Assembly: GCA_019670725.1 (NCBI GenBank)
Contig: AP024629.1
Span: 4,216,001 to 4,280,000 of the forward strand
Direction: 5' to 3'
Source of the DNA: Alphaproteobacteria bacterium SO-S41
GTDB taxonomy: Bacteria; Pseudomonadota; Alphaproteobacteria; Micropepsales; Micropepsaceae
DNA: 64,000 nt
In this document: positions 1 through 8,670 of the stretch, in pieces
Position numbering within the stretch: position 1 is the stretch's first letter
How the letters are laid out: each line of letters begins with the position of its first letter
Made by a program: the position numbers and the translations under genes
The notes under the pieces: generated by a model
The model's input: the letters and a program-made list of their open reading frames with translations, nothing else
Told to the model about the DNA's origin: nothing
Database searches by the model: none

Positions 1-373
1 CGACCGGCTGTTCGTTGCCGTAGTCCGTCGCGAGATTGCCGACGCCGCGGATCGACAGTGCGCCGCCATTGCCGCCGCCGCCGGTCCTCGACAAGGTCAC
101 GCCGGGTACTTCCCGCGCGACGGTGGCAAGATCGGTGGAGTTGTATTTTTCGACCGCCTTCGTGCCCAGCGCGCTTGCGGCGACCGGAACGTCGATCAGA
201 CGTTCCTCGCGGCGGCGCGCGGTGACGACGACTTCTTCGGATCCAGCATCCGTGGCGGCGTCGGCCGCGGCAGCTGCGGCTTCTTCCTGTGCGTAGGCCG
301 GCATCGCCAAGGCAGCCGCCATGGCGCAGCTTCCCCAAAAGAGACGCCGCGCGCTGATCAGATTTTTGGGCAT
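1..373 (-). CDS. TonB-dependent receptor, N-terminal part (runs off the window)
   Basis: Outer-membrane receptor for active uptake of a ligand that cannot be told from this part. The minus-strand frame opens with ATG at 373 and stays open to base 1 (124 codons). Residues 1-28 form a signal peptide ending PAYA. An Ala-rich linker follows, then a TonB-box-like stretch EEVVVTARRREE at about 46-57, then the start of the plug domain with the motifs DVPVAASALG, VPGVTLSRTGG and LSIRGVG. The frame and motif order are unambiguous; only the substrate is unknown. It diverges from the SDR gene at 662, and the operon that follows suggests an organic nutrient. The barrel lies outside the window, so intactness cannot be judged. 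Confidence 0.9.
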   Translation of the reverse strand, partial: MPKNLISARRLFWGSCAMAAALAMPAYAQEEAAAAAADAATDAGSEEVVVTARRREERLIDVPVAASALGTKAVEKYNSTDLATVAREVPGVTLSRTGGGGNGGALSIRGVGNLATDYGNEQPV

Positions 374-484
374 AGTTCCTCCCCTCGGCGCCGCAGCGCC
401 GTGTCCCAAGCCGTTTCCCCGCCTGCCCTGTCGCAAGCGTCGCCACCCCCGAGAATCTTACGTCCTCGAAAAGCGCACCATGTG

Positions 485-514
485 ATACAATCGTGTCGTG
501 CTAGCGCTGTCAAG
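485..514 (-). promoter_or_regulatory. Possible promoter for the TonB-dependent receptor
   Basis: On the minus strand a perfect -35 hexamer TTGACA lies at 514-509. An 18-base spacer separates it from a weak -10, TTGTAT, at 490-485. It lies about 110 bases upstream of the receptor ATG. The -35 is convincing, the -10 is poor, and the leader would be long. Confidence 0.3.
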
Positions 515-573
515 CTTACTGCAAGGCGTTGCACTTTTTAGTTTGAGCGGTCGCCGAAATTTTCTGGCCGCAG

Positions 574-601
574 TTGGATAAAGTAGAACGTCTGCTAATA
601 T
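574..601 (+). promoter_or_regulatory. Possible promoter for the SDR gene at 662
   Basis: TTGGAT (574-579), a 16-base spacer and TAATAT (596-601) form a sigma-70-like promoter about 60 bases before the SDR start, within the AT-richer divergent region 374-661. Assigned by consensus only. Confidence 0.4.
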
Positions 602-661
602 TGTCGAGTAACAGGCAAAGCGGCGCTCGTTGGAACAAGCCCGCGCAGAGGGAGAGAAGAG

Positions 662-1399
662 ATGGACATCAAGGGCAAGACCGCTCTGGTCACCGGCGCG
701 AGCGCAGGCATCGGCAGGGCCACCGTGAAGATGCTGGCGGCGAGCGGCGCGGCGCATATCGTGCTGGTCGATATCGACGAAGCCGGCCTCAAGTCGCTCG
801 CCGCCGAGGTGGAGCAGCAGGGAGCCAAGGCCACCTGGCTGCGCGCCGATCTCAGCAAGCCCGATGAGGTCATCTCCATCTTCGAGCGCGCCGACAGCGC
901 GACGGGCGGGCTTGATTTCGTGCACAACAATGCGGGCATCATGACGGGGCAGCCCGATTTCCCCGACACGGTGATGTCTAAGATGATCGCCGTCATCCAG
1001 ATCAACCTGATCGCGATGATGGTGGGCACGCGGATCGCCATCGAGCAGATGCGCAAGCGCGGCAAGCCGGGCGTCATCATCAACACTTCGTCGGTCGCGG
1101 CATTCAGCACGATGCCGGCGGACCCCGCTTATTCGGCCTCGAAGCATGGCATCCTCGCCTTCACGCGCTCGTGCCTGCCGCTGGCGGAGAAGTTCAACAT
1201 CCGCGTGATGGCGATCTGCCCGGGGATCACCGATACCGCGATCGTTCCCTATGACGCGCCGTGGCTGAAGCCGGCGCTGGAGCGGGTGAAAGTCCTCAGC
1301 CCCGACGATATCGCGCGCGTCGTCGCCGACATCATCCGCGACGACAGCCTCGCCGGCGACCAGGTGACGATCCAGAACGCGCCGGCAGCGGCCGCTTAG
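662..1399 (+). CDS. SDR-family NAD(P)-dependent oxidoreductase
   Basis: Cytosolic short-chain dehydrogenase of 245 aa, the usual classical-SDR length. The cofactor motif TGASAGIG is at residues 11-18, NNAG near 89-92, catalytic Ser at 143/144 and the YSASK pair Tyr157/Lys161, followed by CPG. The acidic residue after strand 2 (VDID) favours NAD over NADP. A purine-rich ribosome-binding site (GGGAGAGAAGAG) precedes the ATG. The substrate cannot be read from sequence; the flavoprotein operon that converges on it suggests oxidation of a hydroxyl in the same catabolic route. Its stop overlaps the stop of the convergent SnoaL-like gene by four bases. Confidence 0.88.
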   Translation: MDIKGKTALVTGASAGIGRATVKMLAASGAAHIVLVDIDEAGLKSLAAEVEQQGAKATWLRADLSKPDEVISIFERADSATGGLDFVHNNAGIMTGQPDFPDTVMSKMIAVIQINLIAMMVGTRIAIEQMRKRGKPGVIINTSSVAAFSTMPADPAYSASKHGILAFTRSCLPLAEKFNIRVMAICPGITDTAIVPYDAPWLKPALERVKVLSPDDIARVVADIIRDDSLAGDQVTIQNAPAAAA

Positions 1400-1902
1400 G
1401 CTGCGCCGACTCCGGTGGCGGCGGAAGGATCGCGCTCGCGCCTTCCGCCGGCCGGGAAGTAAGCCGCACCCGGCCAATCATTCATGTGGTCGAGAACGCG
1501 TGTGACGTCGAGCACGACGACACGGTCGGCAATCAGCCACACCCCATTCCTCAACTCGAAACGGTCTAGATAGCGGCCACCCACAAGTGCTAGGCGCGCA
1601 GTGTCGCCAGCATTTTCCGGATGGAAGGCGACGAAGTAGCTCTCAACATCGGCGTGCTCACCCGAGAGCTCGATGAGAATGTTGGTAATGTGGTGCTGAC
1701 CGATGAGCGGAACCTTGTCCATGGCCGGCACGAGATAGGCACCGAAGTCGATGCCCCTGCCTTTCCAGGCGCCGTGATTGTCGATTGCGTCCGGGTGGTA
1801 GACCCCGGCAATCATCTCCGCGTCCCCGCGATCGACGCCGCGGCAGTAGCGATAGAGGACCTGCTGGATTTCCAGATGAGCGCTGATCTCGTCCAGGGTC
1901 AT
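1396..1902 (-). CDS. SnoaL-like / NTF2-fold protein
   Basis: 168 aa with the NTF2-like (SnoaL_4) pattern: an N-terminal helix (LEIQQVLYRYCRGVDRGD), an acidic WYHPDA-like segment (VYHPDAIDNHG) and a strand-rich C-terminal half. Members are small cone-shaped enzymes or binding proteins, often isomerases, dehydratases or hydrolases of cyclic compounds such as steroids and polyketides. It is the last gene of a minus-strand operon, 11 bases after the first flavin oxidoreductase. That placement suggests a role in the same pathway, but the actual reaction is not predictable. Confidence 0.75.
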   Translation of the reverse strand: MTLDEISAHLEIQQVLYRYCRGVDRGDAEMIAGVYHPDAIDNHGAWKGRGIDFGAYLVPAMDKVPLIGQHHITNILIELSGEHADVESYFVAFHPENAGDTARLALVGGRYLDRFELRNGVWLIADRVVVLDVTRVLDHMNDWPGAAYFPAGGRRERDPSAATGVGAA

Positions 1903-1913
1903 CGCCGTATCTC

Positions 1914-3881
1914 CTAAATGATCGAAGCGCCCGCGCGATGGCCTTCGCGGACCGCCGTTTCGAGATAGCGCGGCGCGTTGGCATCGCCGGCGATGAACAC
2001 CTGCGGAACGCGGCCCTCAAGGGCGTCATAGAGATCGCGGTTGGGCCGGTTCGCGGTGACGAGCACGACGATATCGGCGGGCGCGCGTTGCACGCGGTTG
2101 GAGCGCACCGGCAGATAGGTCGGGCCGAAGACGACGCCTTCGGCATCGATCGCAATGGCGCGACTGCGTAGGTGCAGCTGGAAGGCACCGGCGCCGAGGC
2201 GCTGTAGCGCGGGTTCCGACATCAGCGCGGTTTCGACACCGGGGCCGAAGCTGGTGTGGCGGGTAATATAGGTCACAGAGAGGCCCTGCCCGATCAGGTG
2301 CTCGGCAGCGGCGATGGCTTCGTAGTGGCCGGTATCGTCGATGACGACGGCCGTCTTGCCCCAGCCGCGCTTGGGGGATTCGAACAGGTCGTTGGCGGAC
2401 AGGACATGGCTGAGGGTGACACCCTGGATGGGCTCGCCGGGATTGGAGGCCTGCACGCCGTCGAGGCGCGGTGTCGCGCCGGTCGCGATGATGACCGCAT
2501 CGGGCTTCAGATCGGCGATCTCTTCCTCGTCGATCGCCGTGCTGAGCCGCACGGTGACGCCGAGGCGATAGATCTCGCTTTCCAGCCACTGCACGAAATC
2601 GCCGATCTGGTGACGCGTCGGCGCGCGCTTGGCGAGCGACGCGGCCCCGCCGAGTTGGGCACGTGCTTCAACCAACGTCACCGCGTGGCCGTTCAGCGCC
2701 GCCGTCCGCGCAGCCTCCATGCCGGCGACGCCGCCACCGACGACGAGAACAGACTTCGGATTTTCTGCCGGCATCGCGCGATGGTCGCCCATGCGCATCT
2801 CATGCCCCGCGCCGGGATTGACGACACACGCGACGCGGTGGGTCGGCCCCAAGAGGTTGCCGACGCAGCCCTGGTTGCAGGCGATGCAGGGGCGGATCTG
2901 CTCGACTTTGCCTAACAAGGTCTTGTTGACGAGATCGGGATCGGCGATGTGGGCGCGCGTCAAGCCGACGAGATCGGCCTCCCCCGCACGCACGACCTGA
3001 TCGGCCTCTTCCAATGTGCGGAAGCGGCCGGTCACAATGGTGACGGACTTCACGGCCCTGGCGACCGGTGCACTGCTGGGCAGCTCATAGCCGACCGGCT
3101 CGTGCATGCCGCCGATCATCTTGGGGAAGCTCTGATAATTGCCGGCTGAAATGTCGACGAAGTCAATGAGCCCCTCGCCCTCAAGCAACAAGGCCGCATC
3201 CCGCGCTTCGTCCGAACCGATGCCGCCCGCCGTGAAATCGGGCGCGACGCGGACGCCGACGGGGTAGCCCGCCGGCACCGCGGCGCGAACGGCGCGCATG
3301 ATCTCGAGCATGAACCGCGCGCGGCCCGCGAAATCCCCGCCATAGGCGTCGCGACGCTTATTGGTCGCGGGCGACAGGAACTGGGCGGGCAGATAGCCGT
3401 GGGCGCAGTGGATCTCGACGCCGTCAATGCCCCACGCCACGCATTTCGCGGCGGCATCCGCATAGGCCCCGACGATCGTATCGATCATGCCTTGCGTCAT
3501 GGGCACGGTCGGAACGCCTTGCGTGCTGCCAGGAATATCGGAGGGCCCCCAAGGCGGCGAGCCGTCGATGGGCAGCGAATTCTGCCCGCCATGCCAGATC
3601 TGCTGGAAGAGCCGCATGCCGGTCGGCCGCACGGCCTCGACCAGACGCTCGTAACGCTTGGGCAGGTTCGGATCGAAGGCGTTGAGCGAGGCCGGGCTGG
3701 TCGGATGGACGGCGAGGATCTCGAGAATGGAAAGCCCAACGCCACCCTGCGCGCGCAACAGGTGGTACTGGATGAGATCGTCATTCATCGGACCAAGTCC
3801 GGTGGCATGGGCCGTGCGGACGACACGATTCTTGATCTCGCAGCCGGCGATACGGGTCGGCTTGTCGATATGCGTCAGCAT
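1914..3881 (-). CDS. NADH:flavin oxidoreductase, 2,4-dienoyl-CoA reductase-like (copy 1)
   Basis: 655-aa enzyme with the architecture of 2,4-dienoyl-CoA reductase, trimethylamine dehydrogenase and N-methylproline demethylase. An FMN-binding TIM barrel fills about residues 1-330 (motifs HGYLPAQFLSP and DAYGG). A 4Fe-4S site follows (Cys332, Cys335, Cys339, Cys352). An FAD/NAD(P) module then starts with VVGGGVAGMEAA near 380. All expected cofactor motifs are present. Substrate unknown; candidates are enoyl-type double bonds or N-methyl groups. A ribosome-binding site (GGGAGCGG) precedes ATG 3881. It follows a paralogue by 22 bases in the same operon. Confidence 0.88.
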   Translation of the reverse strand: MLTHIDKPTRIAGCEIKNRVVRTAHATGLGPMNDDLIQYHLLRAQGGVGLSILEILAVHPTSPASLNAFDPNLPKRYERLVEAVRPTGMRLFQQIWHGGQNSLPIDGSPPWGPSDIPGSTQGVPTVPMTQGMIDTIVGAYADAAAKCVAWGIDGVEIHCAHGYLPAQFLSPATNKRRDAYGGDFAGRARFMLEIMRAVRAAVPAGYPVGVRVAPDFTAGGIGSDEARDAALLLEGEGLIDFVDISAGNYQSFPKMIGGMHEPVGYELPSSAPVARAVKSVTIVTGRFRTLEEADQVVRAGEADLVGLTRAHIADPDLVNKTLLGKVEQIRPCIACNQGCVGNLLGPTHRVACVVNPGAGHEMRMGDHRAMPAENPKSVLVVGGGVAGMEAARTAALNGHAVTLVEARAQLGGAASLAKRAPTRHQIGDFVQWLESEIYRLGVTVRLSTAIDEEEIADLKPDAVIIATGATPRLDGVQASNPGEPIQGVTLSHVLSANDLFESPKRGWGKTAVVIDDTGHYEAIAAAEHLIGQGLSVTYITRHTSFGPGVETALMSEPALQRLGAGAFQLHLRSRAIAIDAEGVVFGPTYLPVRSNRVQRAPADIVVLVTANRPNRDLYDALEGRVPQVFIAGDANAPRYLETAVREGHRAGASII

Positions 3882-3903
3882 CGCCGCCGCTCCCTAACCC
3901 GCG

Positions 3904-5877
3904 CTAGACCGCGGCGCCGGCAAGGTGCCCCTCGCGGATCGCCGTCGGCAGGAAGCGCGGCGCGTTGGCGTCGCCGGCGATGCGCGCCTTGGTGCCGGCG
4001 GCGAGCGCCTCGTTGTAGAGCTCGCGATTGGCATGGTTGGCGGACACGAACACCACGGTGTCGGCCGGCACCTTGCTAATCATGTTGCTGCCGGCCGGCG
4101 CATAGGTCGGGCCGATCAGCACGCCGTCGCGATCGATCGCTATGGCGCGGGTGCGCGTCTTCACCGTGAACGCACCGCGGCTGAGCCGCTGGAGCGCGGG
4201 CACGGTCATCAGCGCGCTCTCGACCAGTGGGCCGAAGGCGAGATGCCGCGTGACGAAGGTGACGTCGAGACCCTTGGCGACCAGATGCTCGGCGGCGGCA
4301 ATGGCTTCGTAGTGGCCGAGATCGTCGATCACCACGGCGGTGCGGCCGAAATCGCGACCCGTCGCCTGGAAGAGATCATGCGAAGAGAGGACATGGCCCT
4401 GCTCCATGCCGCGCACCGGCTCGCCGGGGTTGGAGGCCTGGACGCCGTCCATGCGCGGGGTCGAGCCGCAGGCGACGATGACGTGGTCAGGCGCCTCCGC
4501 CGCGATGTCGGCGGCCTCCATATAGGTGTTGAGGCGCACGTCCACGCCGAGGCGATAGATCTCGTCCTGCATCCAGACGATGATGTCCTTGATCCCCCCG
4601 CGATTGGGCGCCGCGCCGGCGAGCTTGATCGTGCCGCCGAGATTGGCCTCGGCCTCGGCGAGGATCACCTTGTGGCCGCGCAGTGCGGCGACGCGCGCCG
4701 CTTCCATGCCCGCAGGCCCGCCGCCGACGACCAGCACCTTTTGCGGGGTCTCGGCCTTCACCAGCCGATCGTCGCCGAGCCGCAGCTCGAACCCGACGGC
4801 GGGGTTCACCGCACAGCCCATGCGATGGGGGGGCGCCAGCAACTGCCCGATGCAGCCCTGGTTACAGCCGATGCAGGGGCGGACCTGTTCGGGCAGGCCG
4901 GCGAACGATTTCGCGACGAGATCGGGATCGGCGATGGTGGCGCGCACCATGCCGACGAGGTCCGCCTCGCCCGAACGGATCAACTGATCGGCTTCTTCAA
5001 GCGTGCGGACGCGGCCGACGGCGATGGTCGGGACGTCCAGCGCGGTGGTGATCGGCGCGCTCGTCACCATCTCGAAGCCGGCGGGCTCGTGCATGCCGCC
5101 GATCATCTTGTGCATGGTCTGGAAGGTACCGGAGGAGACGCTGACGAAATCGACCAGCTTCTCCGCAACGATGCGCTTGGACAGCGCGAGATTGTCCTCG
5201 ACGGTGACGCCGCCTTCCAGCAGGTCGGGCGACAGGCGGATGCCGACGACGAAGCCCGGCGGCACCGACGCGCGGATCGCGGCGAGAATCTCAACAATGA
5301 AGCGGGAGCGGTTCTCGAACGAACCGCCGTAATCGTCGTCGCGGCGGTTGGCGTAGGTCGAAAGGAATTGCTGCGGCAGGAAGCCGTGGCCGGCATGCAG
5401 CTCGACGCCGTCGCTGCCCCACTGCGCGACAGATTGCGCGGCCTTGGCGTAGGCGCCGATCAGCGTGTCGATCATCGCCTTGGTCATCGGGACCGGCGCG
5501 ACGCCGTTTTCCGAGCTGACGACATCGGACGCGCCCCAGGGCGGCGAGCCGTCGAGCTGGCGGCCGTGATGGCCTGCATGGAAAAGCTGCTGGAACATGC
5601 GCATGCCGTAGGGCCGCAAGCGCTCGATCATCCGCGGATATTTCTCCGCGAGCGTCGGGTCGATCATGTTCAGCGTGGAGAGCGCCGAGGGATGCACCGA
5701 CATCGCCTCCAGGACCGACAGCCCGACGCCGCCCTTGGCGCGCGCTTCGTGATAGGCGACGAGATCGTCGCTCAGCGTGCCGCCGCCGATTGCGGTGCTG
5801 TGCGCTGTGCGGACGACGCGGTTCTTGATTTCGACCGAGCCGATCGTGATCGGCTTGTGGACATGGGTGAACGCCAT
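3904..5877 (-). CDS. NADH:flavin oxidoreductase, 2,4-dienoyl-CoA reductase-like (copy 2)
   Basis: 657-aa paralogue of the next gene, collinear over its full length: TIM barrel with HGFLPQQFLSTYANRRDDDY, 4Fe-4S cysteines 335, 338, 342 and 355, and a dinucleotide fold beginning VVGGGPAGMEAARVA. Both copies share segments such as GGMHEP and LEEADQ, so they arose by duplication, but they have diverged well beyond recent copies. Retention of both suggests different substrates or subunits of a heteromer (inference). A strong purine-rich ribosome-binding site (GGGAAGAAG) lies directly before ATG 5877. The MDR reductase gene ends 14 bases upstream. Confidence 0.88.
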   Translation of the reverse strand: MAFTHVHKPITIGSVEIKNRVVRTAHSTAIGGGTLSDDLVAYHEARAKGGVGLSVLEAMSVHPSALSTLNMIDPTLAEKYPRMIERLRPYGMRMFQQLFHAGHHGRQLDGSPPWGASDVVSSENGVAPVPMTKAMIDTLIGAYAKAAQSVAQWGSDGVELHAGHGFLPQQFLSTYANRRDDDYGGSFENRSRFIVEILAAIRASVPPGFVVGIRLSPDLLEGGVTVEDNLALSKRIVAEKLVDFVSVSSGTFQTMHKMIGGMHEPAGFEMVTSAPITTALDVPTIAVGRVRTLEEADQLIRSGEADLVGMVRATIADPDLVAKSFAGLPEQVRPCIGCNQGCIGQLLAPPHRMGCAVNPAVGFELRLGDDRLVKAETPQKVLVVGGGPAGMEAARVAALRGHKVILAEAEANLGGTIKLAGAAPNRGGIKDIIVWMQDEIYRLGVDVRLNTYMEAADIAAEAPDHVIVACGSTPRMDGVQASNPGEPVRGMEQGHVLSSHDLFQATGRDFGRTAVVIDDLGHYEAIAAAEHLVAKGLDVTFVTRHLAFGPLVESALMTVPALQRLSRGAFTVKTRTRAIAIDRDGVLIGPTYAPAGSNMISKVPADTVVFVSANHANRELYNEALAAGTKARIAGDANAPRFLPTAIREGHLAGAAV

Positions 5878-5891
5878 CTTCTTCCCGCGAC

Positions 5892-6893
5892 CTAGAGCCG
5901 AACGATGACTTTGCCGATGCTGCGCCCGTCGAAGAGCGAGGCAAAGGCATCGGGCACATTGGCGATGCCCTCGAAAGTGACCTCATGCCAGATCAGCTTC
6001 CCGGCCTTCAGATGCGCGGCGAGGGTCGGCAGGAAAGCGGCGGCCTTGGCGCCGTACATGCCGGCGTTGAAGCCGGTGATCGTCAGGCCCTTTTCGATGA
6101 CGGTGAAGAACTCACTCGGGCCGGCGCGATAGTTGTCGTCGTTGTACTGGGACATCGCGCCGCACAGACCGATGCGTCCGCGCGGGCGCAGCGCGCGCAG
6201 CGCGGCGTCGAGCGTCGTGCCGCCGACATTGTCGAAATAACAGTCGAGCCCGTTGGGGCACTCGCGCGCGAGGAAGGCGCCGAGATCCTCGGAGCGATAA
6301 TTGACGGCAGCGTCGAGCCCGACTTCACCAACCAGCCAGCGGCATTTTTCATCCGAGCCTGCGCTGCCGATCACACGCGCACCGCGCAGTTTCGCGAGCT
6401 GCGCCGCCAGCACGCCGACGGCGCCCGCGGCCGAGGAGACGAACAGCGTTTCCAAAGCGGTCGGCTGGATGACCTCCTCGATCCCGGCATAGGCGGTGAT
6501 GCCTGAGAGACCGAGAATGCCCAGATACCAGCTGGGTTCGATGCCATCGACATTCAGCTTCTGCAGCGCGGCCGCAGACACGACGGCGCGATCGCACCAG
6601 CCGCTCTGGCCCATCACGGTGTCGCCTGCGGCAAGGCGCGGCGATCTCGACTGCTCCACGATTCCGACGGCCGCACCCGACATTTCGCTGCCGATGCCGA
6701 TCGGCGCCTTGACCCCGGCCCGCCCCGTCAGGGGCAGGCGCATATAGGGATCGACGCTGACGAAGAGATTGCGGACGAGCACGTCGCCATCCGCGAGCGG
6801 CGCCAGATCCTTCGCGGCAATCTCGAAATCCGCCGCCGAAACCGCGCCCTCGACCTTGCGCTTCACGCGCACAACATTCGCCCTCTCGCTCAT
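5892..6893 (-). CDS. NADP-dependent medium-chain oxidoreductase (zinc-free, CurA/prostaglandin-reductase type)
   Basis: 333-aa MDR enzyme that reduces activated C=C bonds of enones. The N-terminal GroES-like part carries SVDPYMRLPL, typical of the leukotriene B4 dehydrogenase/CurA subgroup, and lacks the Cys/His zinc ligands of alcohol dehydrogenases. The Rossmann motif AAGAVGVLAAQLAK lies near 155-168, and YFDNVGG is a further family hallmark. It is the first gene of the minus-strand operon running to 1396. The reductase plus two OYE-like enzymes points to stepwise reduction of an unsaturated cyclic compound (inference). Confidence 0.87.
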   Translation of the reverse strand: MSERANVVRVKRKVEGAVSAADFEIAAKDLAPLADGDVLVRNLFVSVDPYMRLPLTGRAGVKAPIGIGSEMSGAAVGIVEQSRSPRLAAGDTVMGQSGWCDRAVVSAAALQKLNVDGIEPSWYLGILGLSGITAYAGIEEVIQPTALETLFVSSAAGAVGVLAAQLAKLRGARVIGSAGSDEKCRWLVGEVGLDAAVNYRSEDLGAFLARECPNGLDCYFDNVGGTTLDAALRALRPRGRIGLCGAMSQYNDDNYRAGPSEFFTVIEKGLTITGFNAGMYGAKAAAFLPTLAAHLKAGKLIWHEVTFEGIANVPDAFASLFDGRSIGKVIVRL

Positions 6894-7066
6894 CGCGCGG
6901 CTACTTCCAGCGTCACAACTTCACAGCGCACGTAACGATCCTCCCAAGGCCGGCCCGCATTCATGCGTGCGGTTTCCGGCCTGGAATTAGTCGGACCCAA
7001 TTTTACATTGCGTGTCAAGTTTCGTGATTGAGGGCGCGCAAACGTCCGCCGTTGCGGCGACCAGCC

Positions 7067-8062
7067 TCAATCCGTCGCGACCGGCAGGCCATCCCGCCAG
7101 GCGCCCTGCGCGGCGATACTGCCGTCCGGCGCGTAGAGCACACCCCTCTTCGGTTTTGCCTCGGCGAGCGCAGGGCCGTCCTCGATCTCGCCGACGAACA
7201 GGTGCCCGTCGCGATAGGCGATGGAGCCCGACTGCGCATTCCCGTCCAGAAACGTGCCGCTCACGACGTCGCCCGACGCGGGATAGGCGACGATGCCGGA
7301 GATCAACTTGCCCGCCTGCCAGCGGCCGCGCAGTACGCGCTTGTCGGATCGTTCGTAGACGCCCAATCCGTCCAGCTTGTACTCCGCCATCTCGCCGCGC
7401 ATGCGCGACCCGGTGGGATAGTCGAGCTGGATCGGGTTCTTGCCCGCGCCGGCCAGCCACTCGGCCGAGATCGCCGCGGCTTCGGAATTATAGCTGATGC
7501 CGAAGCCCGACCACGCCGAGGCGACCTGCTGTCCGCAATAGGTGGTGACGCCCTTCATCGAGTCGCAGCCGAGCACCAGCGACCAGTTCTCCCACTTGCC
7601 CTGTGACTCCCACCCGCGCCTCTCATCGGTGAAAACCCCGAAGCCGTCGGGGCCGCAGCCGTCAGTGCGGCAGGCCTGCGCGCCCTCATAGCGCGTGCCG
7701 TCCTCGGCAGTGGCACAGGCAAGGGTCGCGCTCGGCGCCTTGCATGCTTTCTTGGCTATCTTGGCGGCTTCCTCGGCGGCGGTCTTGCCGTCAGCAGCGA
7801 ACTTCGCCGCGCTGGCCGCGACCTTGTCCGTCGCCGCCGAGACCGCATCGGCCGCGTTGGCATCAGAGGTGGCTTGCGCGGCTGCCGCCCGCGCGGCCTC
7901 GACCACCGGAACAAGCCTTGGATTGACTGTCTCAGGGGGCGCTTCCGGCTGCGTTACGGCATCCCTTGCGACGTCGCTTCCGAACAGACCGGAAAACCAC
8001 AACGCAGCCACAACCGCGATAAGGATCGCGCCAATGGCGGCAAAGAGGAACCGCCCGTTCAT
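7067..8062 (-). CDS. Membrane-anchored protein with MORN-like C-terminal repeats
   Basis: 331 aa, not assigned to a named family. Residues 4-27 form one hydrophobic segment after a short positive N-terminus, so a single N-terminal anchor with a periplasmic body is likely. Residues 35-120 are Ala-rich and low complexity. The C-terminal 150 residues contain spaced G-x-G and aromatic units (RMRGEMAEYKLDGLGVYE, LRGRWQAGKLISG, FVGEIEDG) resembling MORN repeats, plus cysteines in the middle (CRTDGCG, LGCDSM, YCGQ) that could form disulphides. It is flanked by non-operonic genes. Function unknown; a cell-surface or envelope role is only a guess. Confidence 0.7.
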   Translation of the reverse strand: MNGRFLFAAIGAILIAVVAALWFSGLFGSDVARDAVTQPEAPPETVNPRLVPVVEAARAAAAQATSDANAADAVSAATDKVAASAAKFAADGKTAAEEAAKIAKKACKAPSATLACATAEDGTRYEGAQACRTDGCGPDGFGVFTDERRGWESQGKWENWSLVLGCDSMKGVTTYCGQQVASAWSGFGISYNSEAAAISAEWLAGAGKNPIQLDYPTGSRMRGEMAEYKLDGLGVYERSDKRVLRGRWQAGKLISGIVAYPASGDVVSGTFLDGNAQSGSIAYRDGHLFVGEIEDGPALAEAKPKRGVLYAPDGSIAAQGAWRDGLPVATD

Positions 8063-8199
8063 GGCGACCGCGAGGTACGGCGATGCGGGGAAAGCGGGCG
8101 CGGTATCTGGCTCATCCGGCCGATACTAGGCGACGACATTCCGTAAGATAGTCCCGGCGGCACCGAAACAGGCGCCGCCGGAAACGGCCGCCGGGTCGA

Positions 8200-8310
8200 T
8201 CAGAATTTCAGCCGCACCTGCATCGCCAGCGTGCGCGGTGGATCGACCTGGAAGACATAGGCCCCGGTGATGAGCGGTACGCTGGGCGTCGACTTCGCGA
8301 AGCGCCCGAC
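8200..8310 (-). pseudogene. TonB-dependent receptor remnant (last ~36 codons)
   Basis: Read on the minus strand, these bases encode a typical receptor C-terminus with TGAYVFQVDPPRTLAMQVRL and a terminal Phe, then TGA at 8202-8200. This matches the last beta-strands of TonB-dependent receptor barrels, which end in an aromatic residue. No upstream part of the gene exists: just above 8296-8310 the sequence becomes the tail of a glyoxalase gene on the other strand. A GC hairpin (arms 8154-8161 and 8174-8181) lies beyond the stop and may be the original 3' hairpin. Interpreted as a decayed fragment. Confidence 0.7.
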
Positions 8311-8409
8311 GACAGCCGCATGAAAGGCCTCGCCTTCATCAAGGACCCCGACGGCTACTGGATCGAAATCCTGTCGGCCCGCGGCCTCGCGTCGATCGTC
8401 TCAGTCTGA
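8311..8409 (+). pseudogene. Glyoxalase I (lactoylglutathione lyase) remnant, C-terminal end
   Basis: The plus-strand frame reads DSRMKGLAFIKDPDGYWIEI followed by about a dozen residues and TGA at 8407-8409. MKGLAFIxDPDGYWIEIL is the hallmark C-terminal block of glyoxalase I, including the Glu metal ligand in WIEIL. The remaining ~100 N-terminal residues are absent. The in-frame sequence before 8311 gives a plausible PDD, so the junction with the receptor remnant lies about 8296-8310. Without a start or most of the fold it cannot be functional. Confidence 0.75.
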
Positions 8410-8462
8410 GGCCGGCGCATCTTCGTGCGCCGTCGCCGTCTCGCGTTCATGCGGGTGAAGAA

Positions 8463-8539
8463 TGGCGCGCCCGAAAGGATTCGAACCTCTGACCCCCAGA
8501 TTCGTAGTCTGGTGCTCTATCCAGCTGAGCTACGGGCGC
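8463..8539 (-). tRNA. tRNA-Arg (anticodon ACG)
   Basis: The minus-strand sequence folds into a complete cloverleaf. The 7-bp acceptor stem pairs GCGCCCG (8539-8533) with CGGGCGC. The D arm carries AGCTCAGCTGGATAGAGC. The anticodon stem CCAGA/TCTGG closes the loop CTACGAA with anticodon ACG, and the T arm contains GGTTCGAATCC. Discriminator G is followed by an encoded CCA (8465-8463). The wobble A is expected to be deaminated to inosine by TadA, allowing CGU, CGC and CGA to be read. Confidence 0.97.
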
Positions 8540-8670
8540 GCGCCGCGGGACGGCCGGGGCCGTTCGCGAAGGGTGCAGCGTTTAAGGGGGTGAGGCGGGA
8601 AAGGCAAGCCCGCTTCGCGTGGCAGCGATCATCTTGACGCCGCGAGCCGTCCGGCGCACCCCGGGGGACG

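Noticed and set aside
3925-5895. Long open frame antisense to the second flavin oxidoreductase
   Set aside because: The antisense frame has no recognisable domain and a His/Arg/Asp-rich shadow composition, while the other strand encodes a complete, motif-bearing enzyme.
7001-7018. TTGACA at 7018-7013 with TAAAAT close by on the minus strand as a promoter of the MDR operon
   Set aside because: The two hexamers are only six bases apart, so they cannot be one promoter, and no other -10 has acceptable spacing.
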